A DNA stretch of 64,000 nt from Leisingera sp. ANG1 (lineage in GTDB: Bacteria > Pseudomonadota > Alphaproteobacteria > Rhodobacterales > Rhodobacteraceae): positions 62,001 to 126,000 of the forward strand of contig NZ_AFCF02000005.1 in the NCBI RefSeq assembly GCF_000203975.2, in the 5' to 3' direction. The notes beneath the pieces were generated by a model that saw nothing but the letters and a program-made list of their open reading frames with translations, made no database searches and had not been told where the DNA came from. The position numbers and the translations under genes are program-made. Positions 47,307 through 56,041 of this stretch are shown here, piece after piece (position 1 is the stretch's first letter; the number at the start of each line of letters is the position of its first letter).

Positions 47307-47572
47307 CGCCGGGGACGGATGCCCCGGCAGCGGCACCCCTGGCGCAGCTGCGCCAGCCCGGCCAGCCGCCAACGGGGCATCCAACCGGCCTGAAGGCGCG
47401 GCCCGCTGAAACTGCCGCAGCACCGCCGCCCGCCGTTAACCAGTTTGATTCAGATTTTTTGACAATTCGAATTAATTGCTGCCAATTTGGGCGCATCATA
47501 TCGTTCAAGCACGTCTGTGTTGCCGGTGGGGGCCGATGCAAGCGGGCAGTTTGAAAGGAGAGGTCTGCTGTC

Positions 47573-48349
47573 ATGACCATCCCGCACTCGCTGCACAGGG
47601 CTGCAGCCAATGCCGTCGAAGCCACTGCAATCCTGCAGGACCCCGCTGCGCTGCGCAGCGCAAACAAACCGCAGCTGCGCCGCTATGAGGTCAGCTGCCT
47701 GCTGCCCGGCGGCGGCATCTCTGAAACCCGCCATATCGCCCCGGCCCTGCCGCTGTTCGAGGACGCCTTCAGCGCCTTCTCCCGCGGTTCGCTGGTGGAA
47801 ACGGCACAAGGCCCGATCGCGGTCGAGGATCTGCTGCCCGGCGATGAACTCCTGACCCGCGACGGCGGCAGCCAGCCGCTGCTGTGGATCGGCCGCACCA
47901 GCGTGCTGCCCGGCCGCTCCGGCAGCCGCAGCTGCACCCTGACCAGCTTCATGGCCGACAGCCTGGGCCTGCAGAAACCCTCTGCCAGCCTGGTGGCAGG
48001 CCCCGCGGCGCGCCTGCTGCGCACGCCGCCGCACATGCAAGGATCAGGCGACGGCCAGCTCTTGACCCTGGCCTCGGAATTCCAGGACGGCATGAGCATC
48101 TTTGAAACCGCGCCGCCGGCGCCGGTCGACCTTTACCACCTGTGCCTGCCCCGCCATGCGGTGATCACCGTCGGCGGCCTCGCATTTGAAAGCTACCACC
48201 CGGGCCCCGACGCGCTGAAACTGGCAAGCTATGCAATCAAGACGCTGTTCTTGAACCTGTTTGCCCATGCCGACAGCATCCAGGGATTCGGCCCGCTGGC
48301 GCACCCAAGGGCTGACAGCATCAGCCAGCCGGGGCCTGCCATTCTATGA
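47573..48349 (+). CDS. Hint-domain protein
   Basis: A 258-residue protein with a central Hint (hedgehog/intein) module at residues ~65-200: AFSRGSLVETAQGPIAVEDLLPGDELLTRDGG followed by LYHLCLPRHAVITVGGLAFES. The usual catalytic Cys at the module start is absent (SAFSRG rather than a Cys), which is common in bacterial Hint_2-type proteins, so self-splicing is unlikely. The C-terminal LKLASYAIKTLFLN region is typical of this group. The role is unknown. Confidence 0.85.
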   Translation: MTIPHSLHRAAANAVEATAILQDPAALRSANKPQLRRYEVSCLLPGGGISETRHIAPALPLFEDAFSAFSRGSLVETAQGPIAVEDLLPGDELLTRDGGSQPLLWIGRTSVLPGRSGSRSCTLTSFMADSLGLQKPSASLVAGPAARLLRTPPHMQGSGDGQLLTLASEFQDGMSIFETAPPAPVDLYHLCLPRHAVITVGGLAFESYHPGPDALKLASYAIKTLFLNLFAHADSIQGFGPLAHPRADSISQPGPAIL

Positions 48350-48405
48350 ACCGGGAGCGGCGGGCGGGCTCGCCCGGCATTGCCGCCCTCACCTGAAGAA
48401 CTGCC

Positions 48406-48906
48406 TCAGGCCTCGCGTGCCAGACGTTCTTCCAGCACCTCAAACGGCACGCCCGGCTCATCCTTGGCGCCGCGGATCACCAGCGAGGTCTTGACGCTGG
48501 CCACATTCGGGGTGGTCAACAGATCGCCGGTCAGGAAGCTTTGAAAGGTGCTGAGGTCCGGCGACACGCATTTCAGGATGAAATCCACCTCGCCGTTCAG
48601 CATGTGGCACTCGCGCACCAACGGCCAGCTGCGGCATTTCTCTTCAAAGGCGCTCAGCTCCGCCTCGGCCTGGCTCTCCAGCCCCACCATGGCAAACACC
48701 TGCACCTCGAACCCCAGCTCGCGGGAGTTCACATCTGCGTGGTAGCCGTGAATCAGCCCGGCCTCCTCCAGCGCCCGCACCCGGCGCAGACACGGCGGCG
48801 CCGAAATCCCGACCCGCTTGGCCAGTTCCACGTTGGTCATCCGCCCATCGGCCTGAAGCTCCGACAAAATCTTGCGATCAATCGGATCAAGACGGGTTGT
48901 GACCAT
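48406..48906 (-). CDS. Lrp/AsnC family transcriptional regulator
   Basis: A 166-residue regulator: N-terminal winged helix (LDPIDRKILSELQADGRMTNVELAKRVGIS, residues ~6-60) and C-terminal RAM ligand domain (FEVQVFAMVGLESQAEAELSAFE, then ECHMLNGEVDFILKCVS). Such proteins respond to amino acids. Divergent from trxB, 241 bases away, a conserved-looking arrangement in this group. The target is unknown; a trxB link is speculative. Confidence 0.94.
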   Translation of the reverse strand: MVTTRLDPIDRKILSELQADGRMTNVELAKRVGISAPPCLRRVRALEEAGLIHGYHADVNSRELGFEVQVFAMVGLESQAEAELSAFEEKCRSWPLVRECHMLNGEVDFILKCVSPDLSTFQSFLTGDLLTTPNVASVKTSLVIRGAKDEPGVPFEVLEERLAREA

Positions 48907-49148
48907 GCTGGAAACTCCTGTGAGATTTGCGTTTCTTATAGCACCGCCGCCGCAGCGCGCAATATTGTTTCAGCGTCGCGCAATATTCTTTGCAGCTCGG
49001 GCGCGCAAGCCGCAATGCGCAACCCTGCGGCAAATTTGTATCCCGCGGCATGCAGCCCCTTGGGGGTTTAAGCCTGCCCGCCCTGCCGCTATATGCATTG
49101 CCTGACGGCGGCACACCCGCCAGGCTGCATTAGTTGGGGACACAACAC

Positions 49149-50090
49149 ATGAGCGAGACGCGCCACACCAAGGTTCTGATCATCGGCTCCGGGCCTGCCG
49201 GCTATACTGCGGGGGTCTATGCTGCCCGCGCCATGCTGGAACCGGTCCTGGTCCAGGGGATTGAACCCGGCGGCCAGCTGACCACCACTACCGAGGTCGA
49301 GAACTACCCCGGCTTCACCGAGGTGCAGGGCCCCGACCTGATGATCAAGATGCAGGAGCACGCCCAGGCGATGGGATGCGAAGTGATCGGCGACTACATC
49401 ACCTCGCTCGACACCACCAAGCGCCCGTTTGTGGCCAAGGCTGACAGCGGCACCACCTTCACCGCCGACGCGGTGATCCTGGCGACCGGCGCCCGCGCCA
49501 AATGGCTCGGCCTGGAAAGCGAAGAGAAGTTCAAGGGCTTCGGCGTTTCCGCTTGCGCCACCTGCGACGGCTTCTTCTACCGCGGCCAGGAGATCGTGGT
49601 GATCGGCGGCGGCAACACCGCCGTGGAAGAGGCGCTGTTCCTCACCAACTTCGCCTCCAAGGTGACCCTGATCCACCGCCGCGACGAGCTGCGTGCCGAA
49701 AAGATCCTGCAGGACCGCCTGTTCAAGAACGAAAAGATCGAGACTCTGTGGTTCCACACCCTCGAAGAGGTTGTCGGCACCGACAATCCGCTGGGGGTTG
49801 AGGGCGTCGTGGTCAAGAACGTGCAGACCGGCGAAGTCAAGGAAATCCCCTGCAAGGGCGTCTTTGTCGCCATCGGCCACGCGCCGGCCAACGAGCTGGT
49901 TAAGGAAGTGCTGGAGCTGCACAACGGCGGCTATGTAAAGGTGAAGCCCGGCTCCACCGAGACCTCGATCCCCGGTATCTACGCCGCCGGCGACCTGACC
50001 GACCACAAGTACCGCCAGGCGGTCACTTCGGCCGGCATGGGCTGCATGGCGGCGCTCGACGCTGAGCGCTTCCTGGCCGAGCAGGAGTAA
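49149..50090 (+). CDS. trxB: Thioredoxin reductase
   Basis: A 313-residue FAD enzyme reducing thioredoxin with NADPH. FAD motif [19 protein letters not shown], redox CxxC in [19 protein letters not shown] motif [15 protein letters not shown], and the C-terminal [11 protein letters not shown] are intact. ATG at 49149 is used rather than a TTG 15 bases upstream. The rraB gene follows 5 bases after the stop. Confidence 0.97.
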   Translation: MSETRHTKVLIIGSGPAGYTAGVYAARAMLEPVLVQGIEPGGQLTTTTEVENYPGFTEVQGPDLMIKMQEHAQAMGCEVIGDYITSLDTTKRPFVAKADSGTTFTADAVILATGARAKWLGLESEEKFKGFGVSACATCDGFFYRGQEIVVIGGGNTAVEEALFLTNFASKVTLIHRRDELRAEKILQDRLFKNEKIETLWFHTLEEVVGTDNPLGVEGVVVKNVQTGEVKEIPCKGVFVAIGHAPANELVKEVLELHNGGYVKVKPGSTETSIPGIYAAGDLTDHKYRQAVTSAGMGCMAALDAERFLAEQE

Positions 50091-50095
50091 CAGGG

Positions 50096-50428
50096 ATGCC
50101 GCATGATTTCGCCGCGCAACGGGCTGAAACCGTTGCGGCATTCAACGATCTGCAGGCCGAACACGGCCTGCCGGAGGTGGCGGACGTGGATTATTTCTTC
50201 GTCCCCGCCCGCACCGGCGCCGACTGGCGCCCGCTGGCCGAGGAACTGAGCCGCGAAGGCTATGCTTGCGAGTTCTTCGAGGCTGACGGCGAGGATCCCG
50301 CCTATCTGTCCGCCACCCTGCAGGACCAGATCATCTCTGCCACCGGCATCTGGATCGGCGAGGAACTGGCCACCCGCGCGGCCCTCTCCCACGGCTTTGC
50401 ACCGGACGGCTGGGGGCTGGAGGGCTGA
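50096..50428 (+). CDS. rraB: RNase E inhibitor RraB-like protein
   Basis: A 110-residue protein of the RraB family (acidic, mixed alpha/beta). Family features: VDYFFVPARTGADWRPLAEELSREGY and DQIISATGIWIGEELATRA. In enterobacteria RraB modulates RNase E; in alphaproteobacteria this is inferred from family only. Cotranscribed with trxB. Confidence 0.88.
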   Translation: MPHDFAAQRAETVAAFNDLQAEHGLPEVADVDYFFVPARTGADWRPLAEELSREGYACEFFEADGEDPAYLSATLQDQIISATGIWIGEELATRAALSHGFAPDGWGLEG

Positions 50429-50910
50429 CCCCGGCAGCTGGTCTTCTCAACTTCTCCGGCACCGTCTGGCGCATTCTTTTCCGCTCTCAGGCGGATCGGC
50501 CCTTGGCTCCGGCCCGCGCTCCTGAGGGCCGTTTTCACCACAGCGGCCAGTTGGCGCTTTATACTTCGCTCAGCGCAGAGGGAGCGGGCATTGCCATCCG
50601 CCGCTATGTCTCTTCCGATGACCCGCCGCGCATCATCCTGCCCCTGCAGGTGAAAGACATCCGACTGGCGGATCTGCGCGGCCGGCCAGAGGTCTCCGCG
50701 GTCTGGCAGGACATCCGTGCCAGGGGCACTCCTTCACCGACCTGGGTCTTTTCTGATACCGCCCGGGCGGAGGGGGCGCAGGGGCTGCTCTACTCATCCC
50801 GCTCTCGCCCGGACTTAACCCATTTGGTCTTGTTCGGCAGCGGCCTGCCCGTGCTTTCCCTTGCCGGTCCGCCCGCCCCGTGGCTCTCACCGCCTGCAAC
50901 CGGGCATTGA
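50425..50910 (+). CDS. RES-domain frame without a canonical start codon
   Basis: Open frame encoding a nearly complete RES domain (NAD+-degrading toxin family): TVWRILFRSQ, then GRFHHSGQLALYTSLSAEGAGIA and RRYVSS. Homology begins around base 50449, but the frame has no ATG, GTG or TTG upstream of 50503; the first is a TTG inside the domain. A CTG at 50425 is listed as the left edge; other CTGs exist upstream. The usual Xre/ParS antitoxin gene is absent upstream (rraB is there). Either a CTG start or a decayed toxin gene. Confidence 0.6.
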   Translation: MTPAAGLLNFSGTVWRILFRSQADRPLAPARAPEGRFHHSGQLALYTSLSAEGAGIAIRRYVSSDDPPRIILPLQVKDIRLADLRGRPEVSAVWQDIRARGTPSPTWVFSDTARAEGAQGLLYSSRSRPDLTHLVLFGSGLPVLSLAGPPAPWLSPPATGH

Positions 50911-50966
50911 CCCCGCCCCCGCGCGCCCGCAGTCTGCACCCGGAAACCGCGAACAGGAGGACCCGG

Positions 50967-52646
50967 GTGGCAAGCGCGCTCTGGCAAGGCAACTGGATCA
51001 CCCGCACCCGGATCACTACCGGGCTGGTGCTGCTCATCTTTGCCTTTTTTCACTTCCTCAACATCGGCCTCGGCCTGATCTCACCCGAATGGATGGACGA
51101 GTTTCAGGACGCCCGCCAAGTGATCACCCGCAGCCTGATTGGCAGCCTGATCCTCGGCACCTCACTGATCCTGCACGCAGGGCTGGCGCTGTGGAACCTG
51201 GCCCGCCGCCGCACCCTGCGGATGCGCTGGGGCGAGGCGCTGCAGACTGTGCTTGGCCTCCTGATCCCGCTGCAGCTCATCGCCCACATCGTCTTTACCC
51301 GCTACTCGCACGAGGTCTACGGCACCAATGACGAGATGCCCTATCAGATCATCCTGATGTGGGCCTCGCCCGAGATCTGGCAGCAAAGCCTGCTGCTGCT
51401 GGCAGTCTGGATCCACGGCTGCATGGGATTGCACTACTGGCTGCGCCTCACCCGCTGGTGGCGCCCGCTGATCCCCTGGATGGCAGGCGTGGCCGTGTTC
51501 ATCCCCGCCTTCGCCTTTGCCGGCCTGCTGACAGAGGGCCGCCGCATCTATGATCTGTTTGTTGAAGGCACTGAGCGCGCCGCGCTGATGGCGGATTTCA
51601 ACTGGCCCAGCCAGCAGGCCTTTGCACAGATGTTCGAGACAGAGACGCTCTGGCTTTCGATCTTCTTTGCACTGCTTGGCGTCACCGCCGCCGCCTTTCT
51701 CCTGCGCAAGCTGCTGCGCCGCCGCCGGGCGGTCACCATTCGCTACGCCTTCGGGCCGGAAATCCGCGCCGAGCGCGGCATGACCCTGCTGGAAATGTCA
51801 CGCGCGGGCGGCGTCCAGCACACATCCCTTTGCGGCGGCAAGGGGCGCTGCACCACCTGCCGCGTGGTGGTGGACGAGGGCGGCGAGCATCTGCCGCCCC
51901 CGGAACCGCCCGAGGCCCGTAGCCTCGAACGGGTCAAAGCGCCTGCCAACATGCGGCTGGCCTGCCAGATCCGCCCGCAGACGCCGCTGACGGTCACCCG
52001 CTTGTTCCGCCCTGACGGCCGCAAGGGCCGCGCCCATGCCAGCCAGGGCAGCGAGCAGCAGCTTGCGGTGCTGTTCCTCGACATGCGCGGCTTCACCGCC
52101 CGCACAGCGGGACAGCTGCCCTATGACGTGGTGTTCCTGCTGAACCGCTTCTTCGACGCCATCGTCCCCGCCATTACCAATGCCGGCGGCACGGTGGACA
52201 AATACCTCGGTGACGGGCTGCTGGCGCTGTTCGAGGAACGCTCCCCTGCCCGCTCGGCCCGCGCCGCGCTGGAGGCCGCCGCCGCCATCGGCACCGCGCT
52301 GCAGGACTTCAACGCCCAGCTGGCCGCCGACGGCGAACCGGAAGTCCGCATCGGGATCGGCATTCACTTGGGCGAGCTGGTGCTGGGTGAGATCGGCAGC
52401 GCCGCCCATGCCCCGCGCACCATCATCGGCGGCAGCGTCAACACTGCCAGCCGGCTCGAGGCCAAGACCAAGGAACTCGGTGTCGAACTGCTGATCTCCG
52501 CCCGGGTGCTGGAGGCCGCAGGCTATGATTCGGACCATCTGCCGCTGGAAACCTACCAGCTGCGCGGCGTTTCCAGGCCGCTGGACGCCCTGCCGGTCGA
52601 ACATGCCGCCGCTCTGCCCCGCACCCTGGCCGGAGAACAGCGTTAG
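50967..52646 (+). CDS. Membrane-anchored ferredoxin-adenylate/guanylate cyclase
   Basis: A 559-residue multidomain protein. Residues ~15-260 have six hydrophobic segments with several His in or near helices (FAFFHFLNIGL, SLILHAGLALW, QLIAHIVFTRYSHE, LLAVWIHGCMGLHYWL), resembling the SdhC-type diheme b anchor. Next, a plant-type 2Fe-2S domain: CGGKGRCTTC and LACQI. Then a class III cyclase domain from ~385: VLFLDMRGFTA, GTVDKYLGDGLLALFEE and GGSVNTASRLEAK, all catalytic residues kept. Likely a redox-sensing cAMP synthase, as for Sinorhizobium CyaC-type enzymes. Start GTG 50967 has AGGAGG six bases upstream. Confidence 0.9.
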   Translation: MASALWQGNWITRTRITTGLVLLIFAFFHFLNIGLGLISPEWMDEFQDARQVITRSLIGSLILGTSLILHAGLALWNLARRRTLRMRWGEALQTVLGLLIPLQLIAHIVFTRYSHEVYGTNDEMPYQIILMWASPEIWQQSLLLLAVWIHGCMGLHYWLRLTRWWRPLIPWMAGVAVFIPAFAFAGLLTEGRRIYDLFVEGTERAALMADFNWPSQQAFAQMFETETLWLSIFFALLGVTAAAFLLRKLLRRRRAVTIRYAFGPEIRAERGMTLLEMSRAGGVQHTSLCGGKGRCTTCRVVVDEGGEHLPPPEPPEARSLERVKAPANMRLACQIRPQTPLTVTRLFRPDGRKGRAHASQGSEQQLAVLFLDMRGFTARTAGQLPYDVVFLLNRFFDAIVPAITNAGGTVDKYLGDGLLALFEERSPARSARAALEAAAAIGTALQDFNAQLAADGEPEVRIGIGIHLGELVLGEIGSAAHAPRTIIGGSVNTASRLEAKTKELGVELLISARVLEAAGYDSDHLPLETYQLRGVSRPLDALPVEHAAALPRTLAGEQR

Positions 52647-52833
52647 GCCCAGCGTCCAAACCGCAAAACGGGTGTTTGCCCTGCCGGTCCAGCCCGCGCC
52701 AGCTATCCATCCCAGCACGCCGGGGGAGAACAAGCAGACCTGCTACCCGCGCCCGTTGCAGCCCTGCAACGCAGCAGATTTTCGCCAGCTGCGGCCAATT
52801 CCCCCTTTGCTTCCGCAGCAAACCATGTAATGC

Positions 52834-52847
52834 GTTCACGCGTGAAC
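52834..52847. promoter_or_regulatory. 14-bp palindrome upstream of the MarR/Sat-CysC gene
   Basis: Perfect palindrome GTTCACGCGTGAAC, 35 bases before the GTG at 52883. It is a plausible operator for the MarR-type domain encoded just downstream, which would make it autoregulatory. Inference only. Confidence 0.5.
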
Positions 52848-52882
52848 ACACTTTTAACCCGTTGACCGTACTGCTGCCGCTC

Positions 52883-54958
52883 GTGACCGAAACCGCATCC
52901 ATATCCACACCGGAAGGCGAAGACCTGCTGTTCCGCCTCCTGCGCCAGCTCGATACGGCGCCGGACGCCTCGCAGCGCGCCACCGCCGCGGCGGTGGGGA
53001 TCTCGCTGGGGCGGCTCAACACCCTGCTGCGCGCTGCGGCCGAAAGTGGCCTGATCACCATCAGCGCCCGCCCCGGTCCCGACAAGCGGCAGCGGTTTGC
53101 CTATTCGCTGACCACCCGGGGTGCTGCGGAAAAAGTGCGGCTCACCGATCAATTCCTTGCCCGCAAGCTCGCAGAATACAACGCGCTGCATGCGGAACTC
53201 ACCGGCTCCGCTAGCGGCCTCCCCCCTCTCAAACACAGGACCCATCCGATGCAAAGCAATCTGGCTCCCATCCCTGAGCTTTATGTCTCCTACGAAAGCG
53301 CCCAGAAACTGAAAGTCGAAGCAGCCGACCTGGTCAGCTGGGATCTGACCCCGCGCCAGATCTGCGACCTGGAACTGCTGATGAACGGCGGCTTCAATCC
53401 GCTCAAGGGCTTCCTGTCTGAGGCTGACTACAACAGCGTCGTCGACACCATGCGCCTGACCGACGGCTCGCTGTGGCCGATGCCGATCACCCTGGATGTG
53501 TCCGAAGATTTCGCGGCCAAGCTGGAAGCGGGCCAGGACATTGCCCTGCGCGACCAGGAAGGCGTGATCCTCGCCACCATGACCGTCACCGACAACTGGG
53601 TGCCGAACAAGGCAAAAGAGGCCGAGAAGGTCTTTGGCGCCGATGACGACGCGCATCCGGCGGTGAACTACCTGCACAACCAGGCCGGCAAGGTCTACCT
53701 GGGCGGTCCGGTCACCGGCATCCAGCAGCCCGTGCACTATGACTTCCGCGGCCGCCGCGACACCCCGAACGAGCTGCGCGCCTACTTCCGCAAGCTGGGC
53801 TGGACCAAGGTTGTTGCCTTCCAGACCCGCAACCCGCTGCACCGCGCCCACCAGGAGCTGACCTTCCGCGCCGCGCGCGAAGCCCAGGCCAACCTGCTGA
53901 TCCACCCGGTTGTCGGCATGACCAAACCGGGCGACGTCGACCACTTCACCCGCGTGCGCTGCTACGAAGCCGTGCTGGACAAATACCCGGCCGCCACCAC
54001 CTCCATGTCGCTCTTGAACCTGGCGATGCGCATGGCCGGCCCGCGCGAAGCGGTCTGGCACGGCCTGATCCGCAAGAACCACGGCTGCACCCACTTCATC
54101 GTCGGCCGCGACCACGCAGGCCCCGGCAAGAACTCCGCCGGCGAAGATTTCTATGGCCCCTATGACGCGCAGGACCTGTTCCGCGAGTTCCAGGGCGAAA
54201 TGGGCATCGAAATGGTCGATTTCAAACACATGGTCTATGTGCAGGAGCGCGCCCAGTACGAGCCGAACGACGAGATCGCCGACCGCGACAACGTCACCAT
54301 CCTGAACATCTCCGGCACCGAACTGCGCCGCCGCCTGGCTGAGGGCCTGGAAATCCCCGAGTGGTTCTCCTTCCCCGAGGTGGTCAAGGAACTGCGCAAG
54401 ACCAAGCCGCCGCGCTCCAAGCAGGGCTTCACCGTGTTCTTCACCGGCTTCTCCGGCTCCGGCAAATCCACCATTGCCAACGCTCTGATGGTCAAGCTGA
54501 TGGAAATGGGCGGCCGCCCGGTGACCCTGCTCGATGGCGACATCGTGCGTAAGAACCTGTCGAGCGAACTGGGCTTCTCGAAAGAGCACCGCGACCTCAA
54601 CATCCGCCGCATCGGCTATGTGGCGTCTGAGATCACCAAGAACGGCGGCATCGCCATCTGCGCCCCGATCGCACCCTACGCCACCACCCGCCGCGCCGTG
54701 CGCGAGGACGTGGAACAGTTCGGCGCCTTTGTCGAAGTGCACGTTGCCACCTCGATCGAGGAATGCGAGCGCCGCGACCGCAAGGGCCTCTACAAACTGG
54801 CCCGTGAAGGCAAGATCAAGGAATTCACCGGCATCTCCGACCCCTATGACGTGCCGGCCAACCCGGAACTGTCGGTTGAGACCGAAAACGTCGACGTCGA
54901 CAACTGTGCCCACCAGGTTCTGCTGAAGCTGGAAAGCATGGGCCTGATCAAGGCCTGA
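52883..54958 (+). CDS. EPS-type MarR domain in frame with ATP sulfurylase-APS kinase (Sat-CysC)
   Basis: One open frame of 691 codons if read from GTG 52883. Residues ~5-110 resemble the MarR-family EPS-associated regulators (LLFRLLRQLDTAPDASQRAT, winged-helix LNTLLRAAAESGLITI). From Met123 (base 53249, with AGGA eight bases upstream) the sequence is a standard 569-residue sat-cysC: ATP sulfurylase (TRNPLHRAHQEL, GRDHAGPGKN) followed by APS kinase (P-loop GFSGSGKST). Sat-CysC makes PAPS for sulfation and sulfate assimilation. Either a fusion or a coupled internal start; both products are possible. No stop separates the parts. Confidence 0.85.
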   Translation: MTETASISTPEGEDLLFRLLRQLDTAPDASQRATAAAVGISLGRLNTLLRAAAESGLITISARPGPDKRQRFAYSLTTRGAAEKVRLTDQFLARKLAEYNALHAELTGSASGLPPLKHRTHPMQSNLAPIPELYVSYESAQKLKVEAADLVSWDLTPRQICDLELLMNGGFNPLKGFLSEADYNSVVDTMRLTDGSLWPMPITLDVSEDFAAKLEAGQDIALRDQEGVILATMTVTDNWVPNKAKEAEKVFGADDDAHPAVNYLHNQAGKVYLGGPVTGIQQPVHYDFRGRRDTPNELRAYFRKLGWTKVVAFQTRNPLHRAHQELTFRAAREAQANLLIHPVVGMTKPGDVDHFTRVRCYEAVLDKYPAATTSMSLLNLAMRMAGPREAVWHGLIRKNHGCTHFIVGRDHAGPGKNSAGEDFYGPYDAQDLFREFQGEMGIEMVDFKHMVYVQERAQYEPNDEIADRDNVTILNISGTELRRRLAEGLEIPEWFSFPEVVKELRKTKPPRSKQGFTVFFTGFSGSGKSTIANALMVKLMEMGGRPVTLLDGDIVRKNLSSELGFSKEHRDLNIRRIGYVASEITKNGGIAICAPIAPYATTRRAVREDVEQFGAFVEVHVATSIEECERRDRKGLYKLAREGKIKEFTGISDPYDVPANPELSVETENVDVDNCAHQVLLKLESMGLIKA
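53249..54958 (+). CDS. Sulfate adenylyltransferase/adenylylsulfate kinase (alternative start)
   Basis: Internal start that gives the canonical bifunctional enzyme alone. ATG 53249 has AGGA (53237-53240) eight bases upstream and the family N-terminus MQSNLAPIPELYVSYESAQ. Listed to show that the sulfurylase-kinase can be made without the MarR-like part. Sulfurylase and kinase activities are both predicted intact. Confidence 0.85.
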   Translation: MQSNLAPIPELYVSYESAQKLKVEAADLVSWDLTPRQICDLELLMNGGFNPLKGFLSEADYNSVVDTMRLTDGSLWPMPITLDVSEDFAAKLEAGQDIALRDQEGVILATMTVTDNWVPNKAKEAEKVFGADDDAHPAVNYLHNQAGKVYLGGPVTGIQQPVHYDFRGRRDTPNELRAYFRKLGWTKVVAFQTRNPLHRAHQELTFRAAREAQANLLIHPVVGMTKPGDVDHFTRVRCYEAVLDKYPAATTSMSLLNLAMRMAGPREAVWHGLIRKNHGCTHFIVGRDHAGPGKNSAGEDFYGPYDAQDLFREFQGEMGIEMVDFKHMVYVQERAQYEPNDEIADRDNVTILNISGTELRRRLAEGLEIPEWFSFPEVVKELRKTKPPRSKQGFTVFFTGFSGSGKSTIANALMVKLMEMGGRPVTLLDGDIVRKNLSSELGFSKEHRDLNIRRIGYVASEITKNGGIAICAPIAPYATTRRAVREDVEQFGAFVEVHVATSIEECERRDRKGLYKLAREGKIKEFTGISDPYDVPANPELSVETENVDVDNCAHQVLLKLESMGLIKA

Positions 54959-54984
54959 GCCTGACGGCACAGAGAGACATGAGA

Positions 54985-55012
54985 GCGGCCCGCCAATTGG
55001 CGGGCCGCTTCC
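54985..55012 (+). terminator. Intrinsic terminator of sat-cysC
   Basis: Perfect 10-bp stem GCGGCCCGCC / GGCGGGCCGC (54985-54994 and 54999-55008) with an AATT loop, followed by TTCC. Confidence 0.85.
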
Positions 55013-55149
55013 GTTTCCCGGCGCAGGAAACGGCCCGGAACACACGTGTTTACTGGGGCGGCGGCAGCGCCCGCAGGGAACCTTTCCGCCCGCCGGGGCG
55101 TTGTTCTTCCGTCCCCGCACCCCCGCTCCGCGCAGTCAGGAAGCCCCGC

Positions 55150-56019
55150 ATGCCGCAACACCCCGCCCCGCCTGAGTCCCGCCGCGACGATCCGGCAGAA
55201 AATTCTGCCCGCGGTTTCGCTTGGGCGGTTCCGCTGATGCGCGCAGGCTACGCCGGGCGCGGTCTGGTCTACCTGCTGGTGGGCGGCGCTTCGCTGTGGT
55301 CGATCTGGCACGGCGGCAGCGCCGAAGGCACAGGCGAGGCGATGGGCCGCCTGCAGGGCGCGCTTGGCACCGCCATTCTGCTGCTGATTGCCCTTGGCAT
55401 GGCCGCCTACGCCATCTGGCGCGCGGTGGACAGCATTTGGGATCTCGAAGACTACGGAAACAGCCCCAAGGGCTTGATCGCCCGCGCCGGGATGATCACT
55501 ACCGGCCTGGTGCATCTGGGCCTCAGCGGGCTCGCCATCACGGTGCTTCTGGGACGCTCCGAAGGCCTCGGAAAGACAGAGCTGGTGAACCGCCTCCTCG
55601 CCTCCCCCGGCGGGCAGGCCGCCGCAGGCATCGCCGGGGCGCTCACCCTCGGCGCCGGCGGCTATTACCTGCACAAGGCCTGGAGCGAAGGCTACCGCGA
55701 CCACATGCAGGGCAATCCGGCGACCCTGCATCTGAACCTGGTGCTTAAGGCTGGCATGGCCGCCCATGGCGTTGTCATTGCCATCATCGGGTTTCTGATG
55801 ATGCAGGCAGCCGCCTATGCCTCCAGCCACGAAGCCGGCGGGATTGGCACCGCCTTCAACTGGCTGCAGGACAAGACCTACGGCCAGATCCTAGTGACCT
55901 TCCTGTGCATCGGCCTCCTGGGATTTTCCCTGGTTTGTTTCGTCAACGCCGCCTGGCGCATCGTGCCCAAGGCCGATGACCGCGGCCTCCAAACTCTGAA
56001 AGACATGCTGAACAGCTAG
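55150..56019 (+). CDS. DUF1206 membrane protein
   Basis: A 289-residue integral membrane protein with six predicted helices in three two-helix repeats, each beginning with a similar motif: RAGYAGRGLVYLLVGG, RAGMITTGLVHLGLSG and KAGMAAHGVVIAIIGF. This three-fold repeat defines DUF1206. No function is known. ATG at 55150 is chosen; the frame continues upstream into the terminator region. Confidence 0.9.
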   Translation: MPQHPAPPESRRDDPAENSARGFAWAVPLMRAGYAGRGLVYLLVGGASLWSIWHGGSAEGTGEAMGRLQGALGTAILLLIALGMAAYAIWRAVDSIWDLEDYGNSPKGLIARAGMITTGLVHLGLSGLAITVLLGRSEGLGKTELVNRLLASPGGQAAAGIAGALTLGAGGYYLHKAWSEGYRDHMQGNPATLHLNLVLKAGMAAHGVVIAIIGFLMMQAAAYASSHEAGGIGTAFNWLQDKTYGQILVTFLCIGLLGFSLVCFVNAAWRIVPKADDRGLQTLKDMLNS

Positions 56020-56041
56020 GGGCGGCCTGCCCGAAAGCGGC

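Noticed and set aside
52703-55120. 805-codon minus-strand frame opposite sat-cysC
   Set aside because: Antisense shadow of a recognised enzyme.
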